A DNA stretch of 39,809 nt from Verrucomicrobiaceae bacterium. GTDB lineage: Bacteria; Verrucomicrobiota; Verrucomicrobiia; Verrucomicrobiales; DEV007. Below the pieces are notes generated by a model. The model was not told where the DNA came from. It did not search any database and saw only the letters and a list, made by a program, of their open reading frames with translations. A program made the position numbers and the translations under genes. Shown in pieces: positions 1 to 8,129 of this stretch (its first letter is position 1; each line of letters begins with the position of its first letter). The stretch spans positions 1 through 39,809 of the forward strand of contig SHBV01000026.1 of the NCBI GenBank assembly GCA_004211885.1. The letters run 5' to 3'.

Positions 1-2675
1 CGGGTAGCTCTTGAATTCCAGGTAAGTGTCTCGGGGTTATTCTTTCCAGCGACAAATTCTCCATTGATGAAGGCAGCGTATCCATCATCATATTTCATGT
101 TCAGTTCCAGTGAGAAGATTTTGTTGAGGGCTTCCTGATTGGGGATGTTAAATGGAATACGGATCATGCAGGAAGCATTGGCTCCCAGCATGGAGGAGAG
201 CGGAAAGTTGATTAGAGGCTGATAGTCACCGGCAATCTTTTCAAAACCGATACCGGTCTGACCGATTTGCCATTGTGAATCGTTAAAATCAACGTTAGTC
301 CAATCCAGACCCAGTCCGCTGTCCTCTGACTGAACGAGAACATGAGCAGAGGTCTTTTCAGGAACAAGAAGATTTTCTTCAGGTTCGGTGTCTGAGATGC
401 GAGGATCTGATCCATCTAACGTATAGTAGATGGTGCCGCCAGCATTCGGGTTGTTCATTCCTAATGGAAATTCAGAGGGGACCTGACCCCCGTGCTGAGA
501 AAAATCAGGCGATTCAGTTTCAGGATACAATCCACGGGCTCGTAATTGAGATAAGACGACTCCGGTCCGTCTTGGAAAGTATGTGTTAAATATCCATTGC
601 TGATCTTTTAAATAATGTTCATCTCTCGTGTATAAATCAAATTGTGATGAATTCCATCTCCCAGAATCGACGTCTCGTCTATAGTCGCCCCAGCGTGCAG
701 ATTCAGCGATGATTGGTAAGTTCATGTCATTGGATCTTCGTAACCATATTGCTTTTGTTCTATCAGGGCTTAGAGATCCGCCATTGAACATGTGCTTTCT
801 AATACGATCAGCAAACTTTAACCGATACCATGCATTACTTTTAAGGTTTTGATGAATTCCTGACGGGCGTTGATTGCCGTTTTTATTGGTTACGTTAGTG
901 TTTAAAGCATTGCTTATTGGGGCTGGATTATTGATGACTCCTGCATTGTTTGGAGAAAGGGCAAATTCGCTGTCCCATGGGAAGAAACGGAAAGGTTCTC
1001 CCTCAGGTCCGTTCCCTGCGGCTCTCCAGTTATGGCCGTCCCAGTCCCGGTTCCCTATGTAAAAGTTAAGTAGCATATAATCGATTAATGAATCGATATG
1101 AAGATGTTCACGGAGTTCTTTATATTTTTTTGGTGATGAAATGTTATTCGAGCTAAAGGTAGCCATTCTGTTATAAGCTGAGGTTGTTCCATTGGTGGCT
1201 GAATTTGAATTAATTGCATCGTAAGGTTTTGATGAAGTTCCGAAATAAGCCTCCATATAGTCTGCATCGGGTCTTTCATGTATATGATAGACTCCCCAGT
1301 ACAAACCATTGATATAGAGGTGAGTCCAACGGCCGTGAACTCCTATGTTTCCCATGTCCAGAAAAAGATCATTAGCAAATTGATCCCGATTGTACTGAGC
1401 ATGTTTTGCTTGGTAATAGTGTCTGTGAGTCCATCCAAAATTAAATCCTCCACGAAGTTGTAGATAATCAAATTCTTCTACTGCAGAGATTCCATAGGGA
1501 GAGTTTCTAAAAAGGGGATGCCTTAATTTTGCATTTCCATATTCTTTACGGAATCTGAGACTGAAGCTGTGTTTTGGAATGTCTGGATTCCGACTGCTTC
1601 CACCCTGAATGCGCATGCCCGAATCGATTTGAAATTCATCTTCATTTTCATTATTCGGTATAAATTCTACTGAGACAGATCTTTCCCAGCCATCTCCTTG
1701 GCTTTTAGGATTTTGATAAAGTCCTTTCGATCCATAGAAGTCCTCCTGTTTGATGGCGATTGAGAGGCTGGGGAATGCTTCGAGTGCGGTTATGATCTTA
1801 TCTGAATAATTAGGATCATTAACAATTTCCGGGTCCATTTCATAGTCAGCTGGCTTTCCTGCCCACGATCTCGGAAGTCCAGGACCAACGTTGGGCTGCT
1901 TTAATGTGCTTTGAGGGAAAATGTATGAATGGGTATCGATATTGGTTGGTGCAAAATCATCTTTAAATGCAGCGGCTCTTACAATTGCAGTGCTACTAAT
2001 AGATACAGGTTCAATGAAGGCTTTGCCATTGGAGGGGTCCGGAACACTTCCGTCCATTGTATAGTAGATACTGCAACCTTCAGTTTCACTGACAATATTA
2101 AGTTTAAAAGGTTCGTGATATATTCCACGATCCACACTGAATTTTGTATCTTTCACAAAGCCTTGAACGGATTCGCCCTTGTTAGGACTTCCGGGTGAGG
2201 GTTCAAGAAAGTAGCCGGATTTGTTATAAGATATATCCTTTGGGATAGGTGGATAATGAGTGGAGAATTGCTGTATTGCCTCCTCACCATCAGGTCCGAT
2301 CAGCGCTAGGTATTCACCTTCACTTTTCAGCGAGAAATTGGTGTGCGGATTTCCCTGAGGATCAGTGTGATTTGGTTCTTCTTGGCCAGTCGCAAATATT
2401 ATCAAGTATCCATTGGGACCGATAATTGTTTGATCGGGAAAAATCCATTTGCGTAAATTGGATTGATCGTCAGTTAAGAAATAGCCGGTCAGATTGAAAT
2501 TAGTCGGGTTCGGATTTTTTATTTCAATCCAATCTGAATAATTGCCATGACCGTCCTGTATTATGCTCTCATTATCAGCCATGATTTCCGAAATGATTAC
2601 ATTTTCTGCTTTGACCAATTGAAATGGAGAAATGAGCAGAATTGTAACCTGTAAGATAAATCTTATGGTCTGCAT
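1..2675 (-). CDS. CotH-kinase family surface protein with lamin-tail domain (3' end beyond window)
   Basis: Read by translating the minus strand from the ATG at 2675. The frame stays open for 891 codons to the window edge with two bases left over, so the C-terminus lies outside. Residues 1-23 form a signal peptide (hydrophobic core, then LVKA). Residues from about 24 to 135 match a lamin-tail domain (IISEIMADN, then SDWIEIKNP). A chitobiase-type beta-sandwich motif (YYTMDGSVPDP) lies near residue 205 and a second one (YYTLDGSDPR) near 755. Between them, residues about 300-600 resemble CotH kinase: RGGFNFGWTH near 412, GLYWGVYHIHERPD near 460, and GNRDWDGHNW followed by PWDSE near 540-570. CotH-family proteins are protein kinases in Bacillus spore coats. 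The Verrucomicrobia and Planctomycetes versions with lamin-tail domains are exported and of unknown substrate. No Shine-Dalgarno sequence is visible before the start. Family assignment is confident; function is not. Confidence 0.85.
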   Translation of the reverse strand, partial: MQTIRFILQVTILLISPFQLVKAENVIISEIMADNESIIQDGHGNYSDWIEIKNPNPTNFNLTGYFLTDDQSNLRKWIFPDQTIIGPNGYLIIFATGQEEPNHTDPQGNPHTNFSLKSEGEYLALIGPDGEEAIQQFSTHYPPIPKDISYNKSGYFLEPSPGSPNKGESVQGFVKDTKFSVDRGIYHEPFKLNIVSETEGCSIYYTMDGSVPDPSNGKAFIEPVSISSTAIVRAAAFKDDFAPTNIDTHSYIFPQSTLKQPNVGPGLPRSWAGKPADYEMDPEIVNDPNYSDKIITALEAFPSLSIAIKQEDFYGSKGLYQNPKSQGDGWERSVSVEFIPNNENEDEFQIDSGMRIQGGSSRNPDIPKHSFSLRFRKEYGNAKLRHPLFRNSPYGISAVEEFDYLQLRGGFNFGWTHRHYYQAKHAQYNRDQFANDLFLDMGNIGVHGRWTHLYINGLYWGVYHIHERPDADYMEAYFGTSSKPYDAINSNSATNGTTSAYNRMATFSSNNISSPKKYKELREHLHIDSLIDYMLLNFYIGNRDWDGHNWRAAGNGPEGEPFRFFPWDSEFALSPNNAGVINNPAPISNALNTNVTNKNGNQRPSGIHQNLKSNAWYRLKFADRIRKHMFNGGSLSPDRTKAIWLRRSNDMNLPIIAESARWGDYRRDVDSGRWNSSQFDLYTRDEHYLKDQQWIFNTYFPRRTGVVLSQLRARGLYPETESPDFSQHGGQVPSEFPLGMNNPNAGGTIYYTLDGSDPRISDTEPEENLLVPEKTSAHVLVQSEDSGLGLDWTNVDFNDSQWQIGQTGIGFEKIAGDYQPLINFPLSSMLGANASCMIRIPFNIPNQEALNKIFSLELNMKYDDGYAAFINGEFVAGKNNPETLTWNSRAT

Positions 2676-2786
2676 AAGTGAGGACAGTCTATGCACGTAT
2701 CAAGATACTTTATTTTTGTGATGAGCGCACGGTAAATCCGGTCGAATGCCGTCGAGTGCTGAACCATGATGCAAAAATAATTAAAG

Positions 2787-3338
2787 TTACTGAGCTAGAT
2801 CCCAATCCACTTCTGCTTTTTGAATGTGGCCAAACTTATCATCATATTGGATATAACCATTCTTTGCTCCAAACTCGTGCACTAGTTTTGTGACCTTCAC
2901 ATCGTAACAGCAATATTCTGCCACTTCCCTATATTTGCCTTCTCTCCACCATCGTATTGCATCTAGGCCCTGAGCCGTCTTGCCGGTTCCTAGTGTCGCG
3001 GAGGCGACAGATTCAAGTTTAATTCTATGGCCTATTTTTTCTTCAATGCTGACCATCAGATCCAGACTGATGCACTGGTCATTTAATGAGAATGGATGAT
3101 ATCCTTCTAAGACAGGATAATCAAAATTTATATGGTTGTACCCTATGACCAGATCAGCTGCAGCTAATTGCTTTATTAGTTCTTCGACTTTCTTTTCCGG
3201 GTAGGCGATATACTCATTGGTTTCTGTGCTGTAAGTGACGCCGACTGACATTCCCATGTCTCCTTTATTATTCCAGCCGCCCACATCATTGGCGGAACGG
3301 ATCGTTTCAAGGTCAAAGTATACGTAGTTCTTAGGCAT
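2787..3338 (-). CDS. stand-alone DEDDy 3'-5' exonuclease-like protein (RNase H fold)
   Basis: 183 residues. The exonuclease motifs are readable in order: motif I with D9 and E11 in YFDLET, motif II with N68 and D73 in GYNHINFDYP, and motif III as Y142-x3-D146 (YCCYD). The tyrosine form of motif III places it in the DEDDy class, which removes nucleotides from 3' ends using two metal ions. The family closest by eye is the YprB/RNase_H_2-like group, where the domain is often attached to a helicase or polymerase; here it is alone. No signal peptide, so cytoplasmic. It lies between two minus-strand genes, with 14 bp to the upstream GYF-RDD gene, so co-transcription is possible. Whether it cuts DNA or RNA cannot be told from sequence. 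Confidence 0.8.
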   Translation of the reverse strand: MPKNYVYFDLETIRSANDVGGWNNKGDMGMSVGVTYSTETNEYIAYPEKKVEELIKQLAAADLVIGYNHINFDYPVLEGYHPFSLNDQCISLDLMVSIEEKIGHRIKLESVASATLGTGKTAQGLDAIRWWREGKYREVAEYCCYDVKVTKLVHEFGAKNGYIQYDDKFGHIQKAEVDWDLAQ

Positions 3339-3352
3339 CGAATTTACAATGT

Positions 3353-4204
3353 TTAAGGGCTCGCATTGACCGGAGATTCTAGTGACGAGAAAAGTAATCC
3401 AAATATATTTTGGGTGATTAAAATCATTAAAATAGCGCCCATAATTCTAAAAACGGAAAGGTCTCCATGATTCACTTTTGTTTGTTGAGTATTGTCCCAC
3501 GAGGTCGTGTTTCTTTTTGTTAGTGAGAAGTAAGAAATGATGGGACATATAAAAACGAAAGGGAATATTATGAGGCCGCATCCCCTGAAGCAGACATTAA
3601 AAGATCTAAATAGAGCTGACTTAGGCCCAATTTTTTTTCCTTTTGCATCTGAGATTTCTGTATTGAGTATCCATTTTCCTAATGTTGTGGAAAAGAAACT
3701 CAGTATTAATGTTTCGGTGATGATCCATGATAAACAAATAGCTGAGGTTATTGTAAGTAGTGTTATAATACTAGGTTGAGAAACTTGATTTTGTTCTAAG
3801 AGATTTTGCAGAGCCTCTGGTCCCATATAGGCATTTAATTTCTCTTCTCCGAGATAAGCTCTAAGAAATATTAGACCTGGAAAAATAAGAATGGGGAAAT
3901 CAATGACTCTGGCCCATAGCCGTATCCAAGGTTTAGGTCCTTGGCTCTTTTCAGCCATGTATGTCTGATCAATTGTTTCACGTTCTTCCTCTGTAATGAT
4001 AATCGTTTCATGGCTTGCATCAGCTAGTGTAACTTCGATGCTTTTCCTGAAAGGATCACAATCACGTAAGGGCTTCCATTCTTCCATCCCTTTAATCCAG
4101 GCCATGCAATCGGCATTGATCTTGCCGGATCGCAGACGTTCGCTGACTTCGTAAATAGATAACGGTCCAATTTTTTGTCCATTGATGTGAAGGTGGATTT
4201 CCAT
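3353..4204 (-). CDS. GYF_2 domain plus RDD-family membrane protein
   Basis: 283 residues. The first 50 residues are a GYF_2 domain (NGQKIGPLSIYEV, then AWIKGMEEWKPL), thought to bind peptides. Residues about 90-260 are an RDD domain starting at KPWIRLWARVIDF, with the usual membrane segments and the TLGKWILNTEI motif; a further hydrophobic helix closes the protein. RDD proteins sit in the inner membrane and have been linked to ion or solute transport, mostly without firm substrates. GYF_2-RDD fusions are common in Verrucomicrobia and Planctomycetes. The start is supported by AAAGGA about 11 bases upstream of the ATG at 4204, one of few Shine-Dalgarno-like sites in this window. Confidence 0.85.
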   Translation of the reverse strand: MEIHLHINGQKIGPLSIYEVSERLRSGKINADCMAWIKGMEEWKPLRDCDPFRKSIEVTLADASHETIIITEEERETIDQTYMAEKSQGPKPWIRLWARVIDFPILIFPGLIFLRAYLGEEKLNAYMGPEALQNLLEQNQVSQPSIITLLTITSAICLSWIITETLILSFFSTTLGKWILNTEISDAKGKKIGPKSALFRSFNVCFRGCGLIIFPFVFICPIISYFSLTKRNTTSWDNTQQTKVNHGDLSVFRIMGAILMILITQNIFGLLFSSLESPVNASP

Positions 4205-4379
4205 GTTATCAGTGTCCTTTTACTCCCAAATTCATAGAAATTCACTTAGAATTATTAACTAATACTTATGAATTATTAGGATAAGCCGAGATAATATTTA
4301 ATCAGTTTCTGCTATGGAACAATAATATTGAAATAATAAACTAATAGGCTTAAAATCAATAACTTATATAGTCACCTTT
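4205..4379. promoter_or_regulatory. divergent promoter region, AT-rich
   Basis: 175 bp between the divergent GYF-RDD gene and the PEP-CTERM gene. It is very AT-rich with repeated AATTATTA-like stretches. No clear -35/-10 pair or perfect operator could be fixed by eye. Confidence 0.4.
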
Positions 4380-5078
4380 ATGATTAAATATATCGCCGCA
4401 TTTTTATCCCTATCCAGTTTCTTCTGCCATGGGGCAGTGACATGGACCGGTAATGTCGGAACCGATATTTTTGATGGAAGTAATTACAGTGGACTACCGA
4501 ATGGTCTTGTCTTGGGACCTAACGTTACTGTTGAAGATGATATTACTTTTAGTAATGCGACGGTCACAATCCCGCAAGTTTCAGCTCAGCAGCGCTTTCA
4601 AGTGGCAAGTGGATTTACTATGACGGTGGATGGTTCTAATTTCAGTCTTACAGGAGGAAGTAACGATGGTATTGGCGGTGTTCCCGGATCAAAGCTTCCT
4701 GCGGGACCTGCAGGGCCCACATTAAATATTATCAACGGGTCTTCACTTGAGGCTTTCTTTATAGTTAATGGGGTTCAGATGTATGTGGATGGGACAAGCT
4801 CTGTCACATTGGGAGGAGGAGGAAATCCGGTCAATATATCATCTATTGATTTGGACACTGGAGCGACTCTTTCCTTTACAAGAGAAACCATTGCTCAGTT
4901 CAATGCAGAGCACTTGTCTAAGATTACCATCAATGGTACAGCTGCACAGGAAGGTTTGAATTTTACTATTGATGCTTTAGGCGCTGCAGGATCGACGATA
5001 ACAGCTATTCCTGAACCCTCTGCCGGATTATTAGGAGCGATAGGTTGCATTGTTTTATTGTTGCGTAGACGCAGATAG
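4380..5078 (+). CDS. PEP-CTERM sorted extracellular protein
   Basis: 232 residues. Residues 1-19 are a signal peptide. The end is a typical PEP-CTERM signal: P211-E212-P213, a hydrophobic stretch (about 215-228) and four arginines. Such proteins are handled by an exosortase and usually end up in the envelope or extracellular matrix; no exosortase is in this window. The body (residues 21-200) is a Gly/Asn/Thr-rich domain with WTG, IPQ, QQRFQV, TGGSNDGIGG, FIVNGVQM, GGGGNPVN and FNAEHL motifs. The same domain appears twice in the next gene, with only one 1-residue shift between the copies. It resembles the repetitive beta-structured bodies of other PEP-CTERM proteins, but I do not recognise a named domain. 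A hairpin terminator follows. Confidence 0.85.
   Translation: MIKYIAAFLSLSSFFCHGAVTWTGNVGTDIFDGSNYSGLPNGLVLGPNVTVEDDITFSNATVTIPQVSAQQRFQVASGFTMTVDGSNFSLTGGSNDGIGGVPGSKLPAGPAGPTLNIINGSSLEAFFIVNGVQMYVDGTSSVTLGGGGNPVNISSIDLDTGATLSFTRETIAQFNAEHLSKITINGTAAQEGLNFTIDALGAAGSTITAIPEPSAGLLGAIGCIVLLLRRRR
4440..4979 (+). repeat. paralogous secreted domain, copy 1 (in PEP-CTERM gene)
   Basis: First of three copies of a domain of about 180 codons. Anchors are WTG (residue 22), TGGSNDGIGG (91), GVQM (131), GGGGNPVN (145) and AEHL (176) of the PEP-CTERM protein. Confidence 0.85.
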
Positions 5079-5096
5079 AAAAAATGACAGATTGAG

Positions 5097-5128
5097 CCAT
5101 GCGAAGGTTTCAAGGCATGGATTTTTTT
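5097..5128 (+). terminator. rho-independent terminator after PEP-CTERM gene
   Basis: CCATGC (5097-5102) pairs with GCATGG (5115-5120), with a possible inner GAA/TTC pairing. It is followed by A and seven T (5122-5128). It starts 19 bp after the stop and separates this gene from its paralogue, so the two are probably transcribed separately. Confidence 0.75.
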
Positions 5129-5174
5129 ACAGTAGCAAACGTCTGCTCATGAATAGAGAGCACTCCCTGAATAA

Positions 5175-6917
5175 ATGAAATTCTTAAATCCTACTATAAT
5201 ATTAATTTCCGCATTTGGTTTATTTAAATCTTCATTAATGGCTGAAATTGTTTGGACCGGAGCAAACGGAGCTGACATTTTCGATGAGGCAAATTGGGAC
5301 TTGAGTAACTCGCCAGTGGATATTATTGATCCGAACATTTCTATTGATGATGATGTGATCATTGCCAATGCAGTCGTTGAAATACCGCAACTCACAGGCC
5401 AGCAACGTTTTCAAGTGGGCAGTGGATTCACGATCACAGTCGATGACTCAGTAATACGTTCTACGGGGGGAAGTAATGACGGCATCGGAGGTCCTAATGG
5501 ATCAAAGTTGCCGGTAGGACCTGAGGGTCCGATCCTGGATATAAAAAACGGTTCATCCGTTGAGGTGTTTTTTATTGTGAATGGCGTTCAAATGAATATC
5601 GACGGGACCAGTTCAGTCATTTTTGGTGGAGGAGGAAATCCGGTCAATAATTCGGTCATTAATATACAAGATGGGGGCACGGTTAGTTTTGAAAATGAAA
5701 CGATAGATGCGTTCAATGCTGAACATCTTAGAAAGGTTTCGATTGATGGTGATCCGGCCGAAGAAGGGGTAAACATGTTAATTGAAATAGGTTTAGATGG
5801 TGTTCCAATAATTGTGGCATCTACGGATCCTGTTATTCCTGATGACGTTATCATCTCCTTCGAATCGAGCATGGAATCTGTTCAGGCCGGCGAAACGGCG
5901 AACTTATCATGGGTCGTTGGCACTAGTACTGTTTCATTGAGCCTTGACGATGGGAACGGGTTTAAGATGGTAGATTTTGACCCAGAAAATTTAGATGGGA
6001 ATCTGAATGTCACGTTAACAGAAACAACCACTTTCACACTTAAGGGAATTAATGAATCTGGCACTGAAGAAGAACTCAGTTTGAAGGTGCTGGTTAAGAC
6101 AGGGCAAGTTTCTGGAATCACTTGGACCGGAGCAGTTGGAACTGATATCTTTGAGGAATTTAATTGGGACCTGACTAATTCAGATGTTGAAATTATTGAT
6201 CCTAACGTATCGATAGAAGATGATGTTTTCATTATTGATTCGATAGTTGAAATCCCGCAAGTCTCAGCTCAACAACGATTTCAAGTTGCTAGCGGTTATA
6301 CAATCACCGTCAACAATTCTACGATACGGCTCACGGGAGGAAGTAATGACGGGATCGGTGGTCCTCCAGGATTTAGACTCCCTGCCGGTCCCGAAGGCCC
6401 TACGATGAATATAATTAAAGGATCATCTTATGAGTCTTATTTTATTGTGAATGGTGTTCAGATGAATGTCGACGCAACGAGCTCAGCTACCTTTGGAGGT
6501 GGAGGAAACCCGGTCAATATTTCGGCGATTAATCTTGAACCTGGATCAACCCTTACCTTTTTAAGGGAAACGATAGATGCATTCAATGCTGAGCACCTAA
6601 GTAAGATCACTGTTAGTGGAGTGCCAGCCGAAGAGGGGATTAATTATACGATCGAGTCAGATGGATTCGAAGGCTGTGTGATCTCGACAATTTCAGATGA
6701 CCCCCTAAGGATAACTAATATTTCACGCGATATAGAGGGAAATATTGTCATTGAATGGAATGGTAAACCTGAAACTTTTTACGCTGTCGATTTTTCATTT
6801 ACCTTGGAAGAGGGGAGCTGGGAGGAATTAATTGACTCTGTAACTGATGAAGCGGTAGATGATACCTTTGCTCCTGAGTCTAAGGTCATTTTTTATAGGA
6901 TTCGCGAACAAGAATAG
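5175..6917 (+). CDS. secreted protein with two copies of the PEP-CTERM-neighbour domain
   Basis: 580 residues. A signal peptide (about 1-23, ending LMA) is followed by domain copy A (about 26-206), an Ig-like linker (about 225-308; VQAGETANLSWVV, then TTTFTLKGIN), domain copy B (about 316-496) and a C-terminal beta domain (511-580; ITNISRDIEGNIVIEWNGKP). That last domain resembles the short C-terminal sandwich common on secreted Verrucomicrobia proteins. Copies A and B align with a constant offset of 290 residues and no gap. There is no PEP-CTERM signal or membrane anchor at the end, unlike its neighbour, so it is probably released or held through the other protein. Function unknown; an adhesin, matrix component or carbohydrate-binding role would be inference only. 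Confidence 0.85.
   Translation: MKFLNPTIILISAFGLFKSSLMAEIVWTGANGADIFDEANWDLSNSPVDIIDPNISIDDDVIIANAVVEIPQLTGQQRFQVGSGFTITVDDSVIRSTGGSNDGIGGPNGSKLPVGPEGPILDIKNGSSVEVFFIVNGVQMNIDGTSSVIFGGGGNPVNNSVINIQDGGTVSFENETIDAFNAEHLRKVSIDGDPAEEGVNMLIEIGLDGVPIIVASTDPVIPDDVIISFESSMESVQAGETANLSWVVGTSTVSLSLDDGNGFKMVDFDPENLDGNLNVTLTETTTFTLKGINESGTEEELSLKVLVKTGQVSGITWTGAVGTDIFEEFNWDLTNSDVEIIDPNVSIEDDVFIIDSIVEIPQVSAQQRFQVASGYTITVNNSTIRLTGGSNDGIGGPPGFRLPAGPEGPTMNIIKGSSYESYFIVNGVQMNVDATSSATFGGGGNPVNISAINLEPGSTLTFLRETIDAFNAEHLSKITVSGVPAEEGINYTIESDGFEGCVISTISDDPLRITNISRDIEGNIVIEWNGKPETFYAVDFSFTLEEGSWEELIDSVTDEAVDDTFAPESKVIFYRIREQE
5250..5792 (+). repeat. paralogous secreted domain, copy 2 (domain A)
   Basis: Residues 26-206 of the 580-residue protein: WTG (27), TGGSNDGIGG (97), GVQM (137), GGGGNPVN (151), AEHL (182). 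Confidence 0.85.
6120..6662 (+). repeat. paralogous secreted domain, copy 3 (domain B)
   Basis: Residues 316-496 of the 580-residue protein, 870 bp downstream of copy 2 and in exact register with it. At several points (GTDIF, IPQVSAQQRFQVASG, AEHLSKI) it is closer to copy 1 in the neighbouring gene than to copy 2. Confidence 0.85.
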
Positions 6918-6989
6918 GTTCTTTCGGGGTTAAATTGGGCTCTTTAGTCTTAAAAAGAAAAAAACTTTTGCAAAATAAGGCCTGTTCGT

Positions 6990-7012
6990 TTATTGAGAAC
7001 TATTCTCAATAA
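6990..7012 (+). promoter_or_regulatory. Fur-type operator upstream of iron ABC operon
   Basis: Perfect inverted repeat: TTATTGAGAA, spacer CTA, TTCTCAATAA. The central 15 bases match the classical Fur 7-1-7 box (TGATAATNATTATCA) at 12 of 14 defined positions. It ends 22 bp before the ATG of the ferric-iron binding protein. A 20/23 match occurs in reverse orientation at 35644-35666, in front of the Fur-family gene. Known Fur biology makes iron-dependent repression the likely role. Confidence 0.85.
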
Positions 7013-7019
7013 ATACAAT
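6993..7019 (+). promoter_or_regulatory. possible promoter of iron ABC operon
   Basis: TTGAGA (6993-6998) as -35 and TACAAT (7014-7019) as -10, spaced 15 bp, which is slightly short. The Fur-type operator covers the -35 and most of the spacer, as expected for repression. The implied leader is only about 10 bases with no Shine-Dalgarno sequence. Confidence 0.4.
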
Positions 7020-7034
7020 TAAACAATCTCTCTC

Positions 7035-8069
7035 ATGAAATCAGTTCGCCAATATTTTATTCTTATAACAAAGATTGCCTGTTGCTTATTAATTTTTCAA
7101 TCCGGCATAGTTCAATCGGATGAAGTGAATGTTTATTCTCATCGCCATTATGAGGCTGATGATGCTTTGTATGCGAAGTTTACCAAGGAGACTGGAATTA
7201 AGGTGAACATTGTTAAGGCTTCAGCTGACGCACTGATTGAACGGATCAAGGCTGAAGGGAATGACTCGCCCGCTGATATTTTAATTACGGCAGATGCTGG
7301 CCGATTGGTGAGAGCTCAATCAGCTGGCATATTACAGGAAGCTCAAAGTAAGATTCTTGATAAGCAGGTCCCTGCTAATATGCGTGAGGATTCTGGCCAT
7401 TGGTACGGCTTTACGGTTCGCGCTCGCGTCTTAATTTATTCCAAGGAGAGAATTAAACCTTCAGATCTGGATACTTACGAAGATTTGGCGGATCCTAAAT
7501 GGAAGGGCCGTCTCCTTGCTCGATCTTCTTCAAATATTTATAACCAGTCTCTGCTCGCATCAATAATTGCTAATAACGGAAAATCCGAAGCAATAAGATG
7601 GGCCTCCGCTGTTAGAAAGAATATGGCGAGACCACCAGAAGGAAGTGATCGTGATCAAATGAGAGCAGTTGCAGCAGGCATAGGAGATGTTGCTATTGCT
7701 AACACTTATTATGTAGGATTATTGGTAAATTCATCAAACCCAAAGGATAAGGAGGTCGCGTCTAAGGTTGGCGTTTATTTCCCTAATCAACAAGGTAGAG
7801 GCGCTCACATTAATGTGAGTGGTGGAGGACTTGTGAAGTGGTCAAAGAATAAGTCCAATGCAATAAAGCTTCTTGAGTTTTTGACTGGCCCAGCAGCTCA
7901 GGAAAAATTTCCTGTGACGACCTATGAATTTCCTCTTCGGATATCCTCAACGGATTCAACTTTGTTAAAGTCTTGGGGTAAATTCAAAGCTGATTCCTTA
8001 TCTCTTTCCAGGCTTGGAGAATTGAATTCTGAAGCGGTAAAGGCTTTTGCTTTGGCGAACTGGAAGTAG
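7035..8069 (+). CDS. fbpA: ferric-iron ABC transporter, substrate-binding protein
   Basis: 344 residues. Residues 1-28 are a signal peptide (cleavage near VQS), placing it in the periplasm. The mature start reads EVNVYSHRHYEADDALYAKF, the hallmark of FutA/FbpA-type Fe(III) binding proteins. Other family motifs are SPADILITADAGRL and the paired tyrosines in NTYYVGLL, which in characterised members coordinate iron. It hands iron to the permease and ATPase encoded just downstream (57 bp and 9 bp gaps). The Fur-type operator directly upstream supports iron rather than another ligand. No Shine-Dalgarno sequence before the ATG. Confidence 0.93.
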   Translation: MKSVRQYFILITKIACCLLIFQSGIVQSDEVNVYSHRHYEADDALYAKFTKETGIKVNIVKASADALIERIKAEGNDSPADILITADAGRLVRAQSAGILQEAQSKILDKQVPANMREDSGHWYGFTVRARVLIYSKERIKPSDLDTYEDLADPKWKGRLLARSSSNIYNQSLLASIIANNGKSEAIRWASAVRKNMARPPEGSDRDQMRAVAAGIGDVAIANTYYVGLLVNSSNPKDKEVASKVGVYFPNQQGRGAHINVSGGGLVKWSKNKSNAIKLLEFLTGPAAQEKFPVTTYEFPLRISSTDSTLLKSWGKFKADSLSLSRLGELNSEAVKAFALANWK

Positions 8070-8115
8070 TCTTTCGCGTAATCCGTTCCTTTTATTATTA
8101 GGACATTGCTCTATA

Positions 8116-8129
8116 CCACTTAATAGTGG
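8116..8129 (+). promoter_or_regulatory. small hairpin over the fbpB GTG start
   Basis: CCACT (8116-8120) and AGTGG (8125-8129) flank TAAT. The GTG start (8126-8128) is inside the right arm, so the start could be partly hidden in the mRNA. The stem is only 5 bp, so this may be chance. Confidence 0.3.

Noticed and set aside
5588..6232. Minus-strand frames (94 and 116 codons) inside the duplicated-domain gene
   Set aside because: Both are shadows; the plus strand shows the conserved repeated domain.
4817..6510. A GGAGGAGGAAAYCCGGTCAAT-like string found three times
   Set aside because: Not a mobile or regulatory repeat; it encodes the conserved GGGGNPVN motif of the three paralogous domains.
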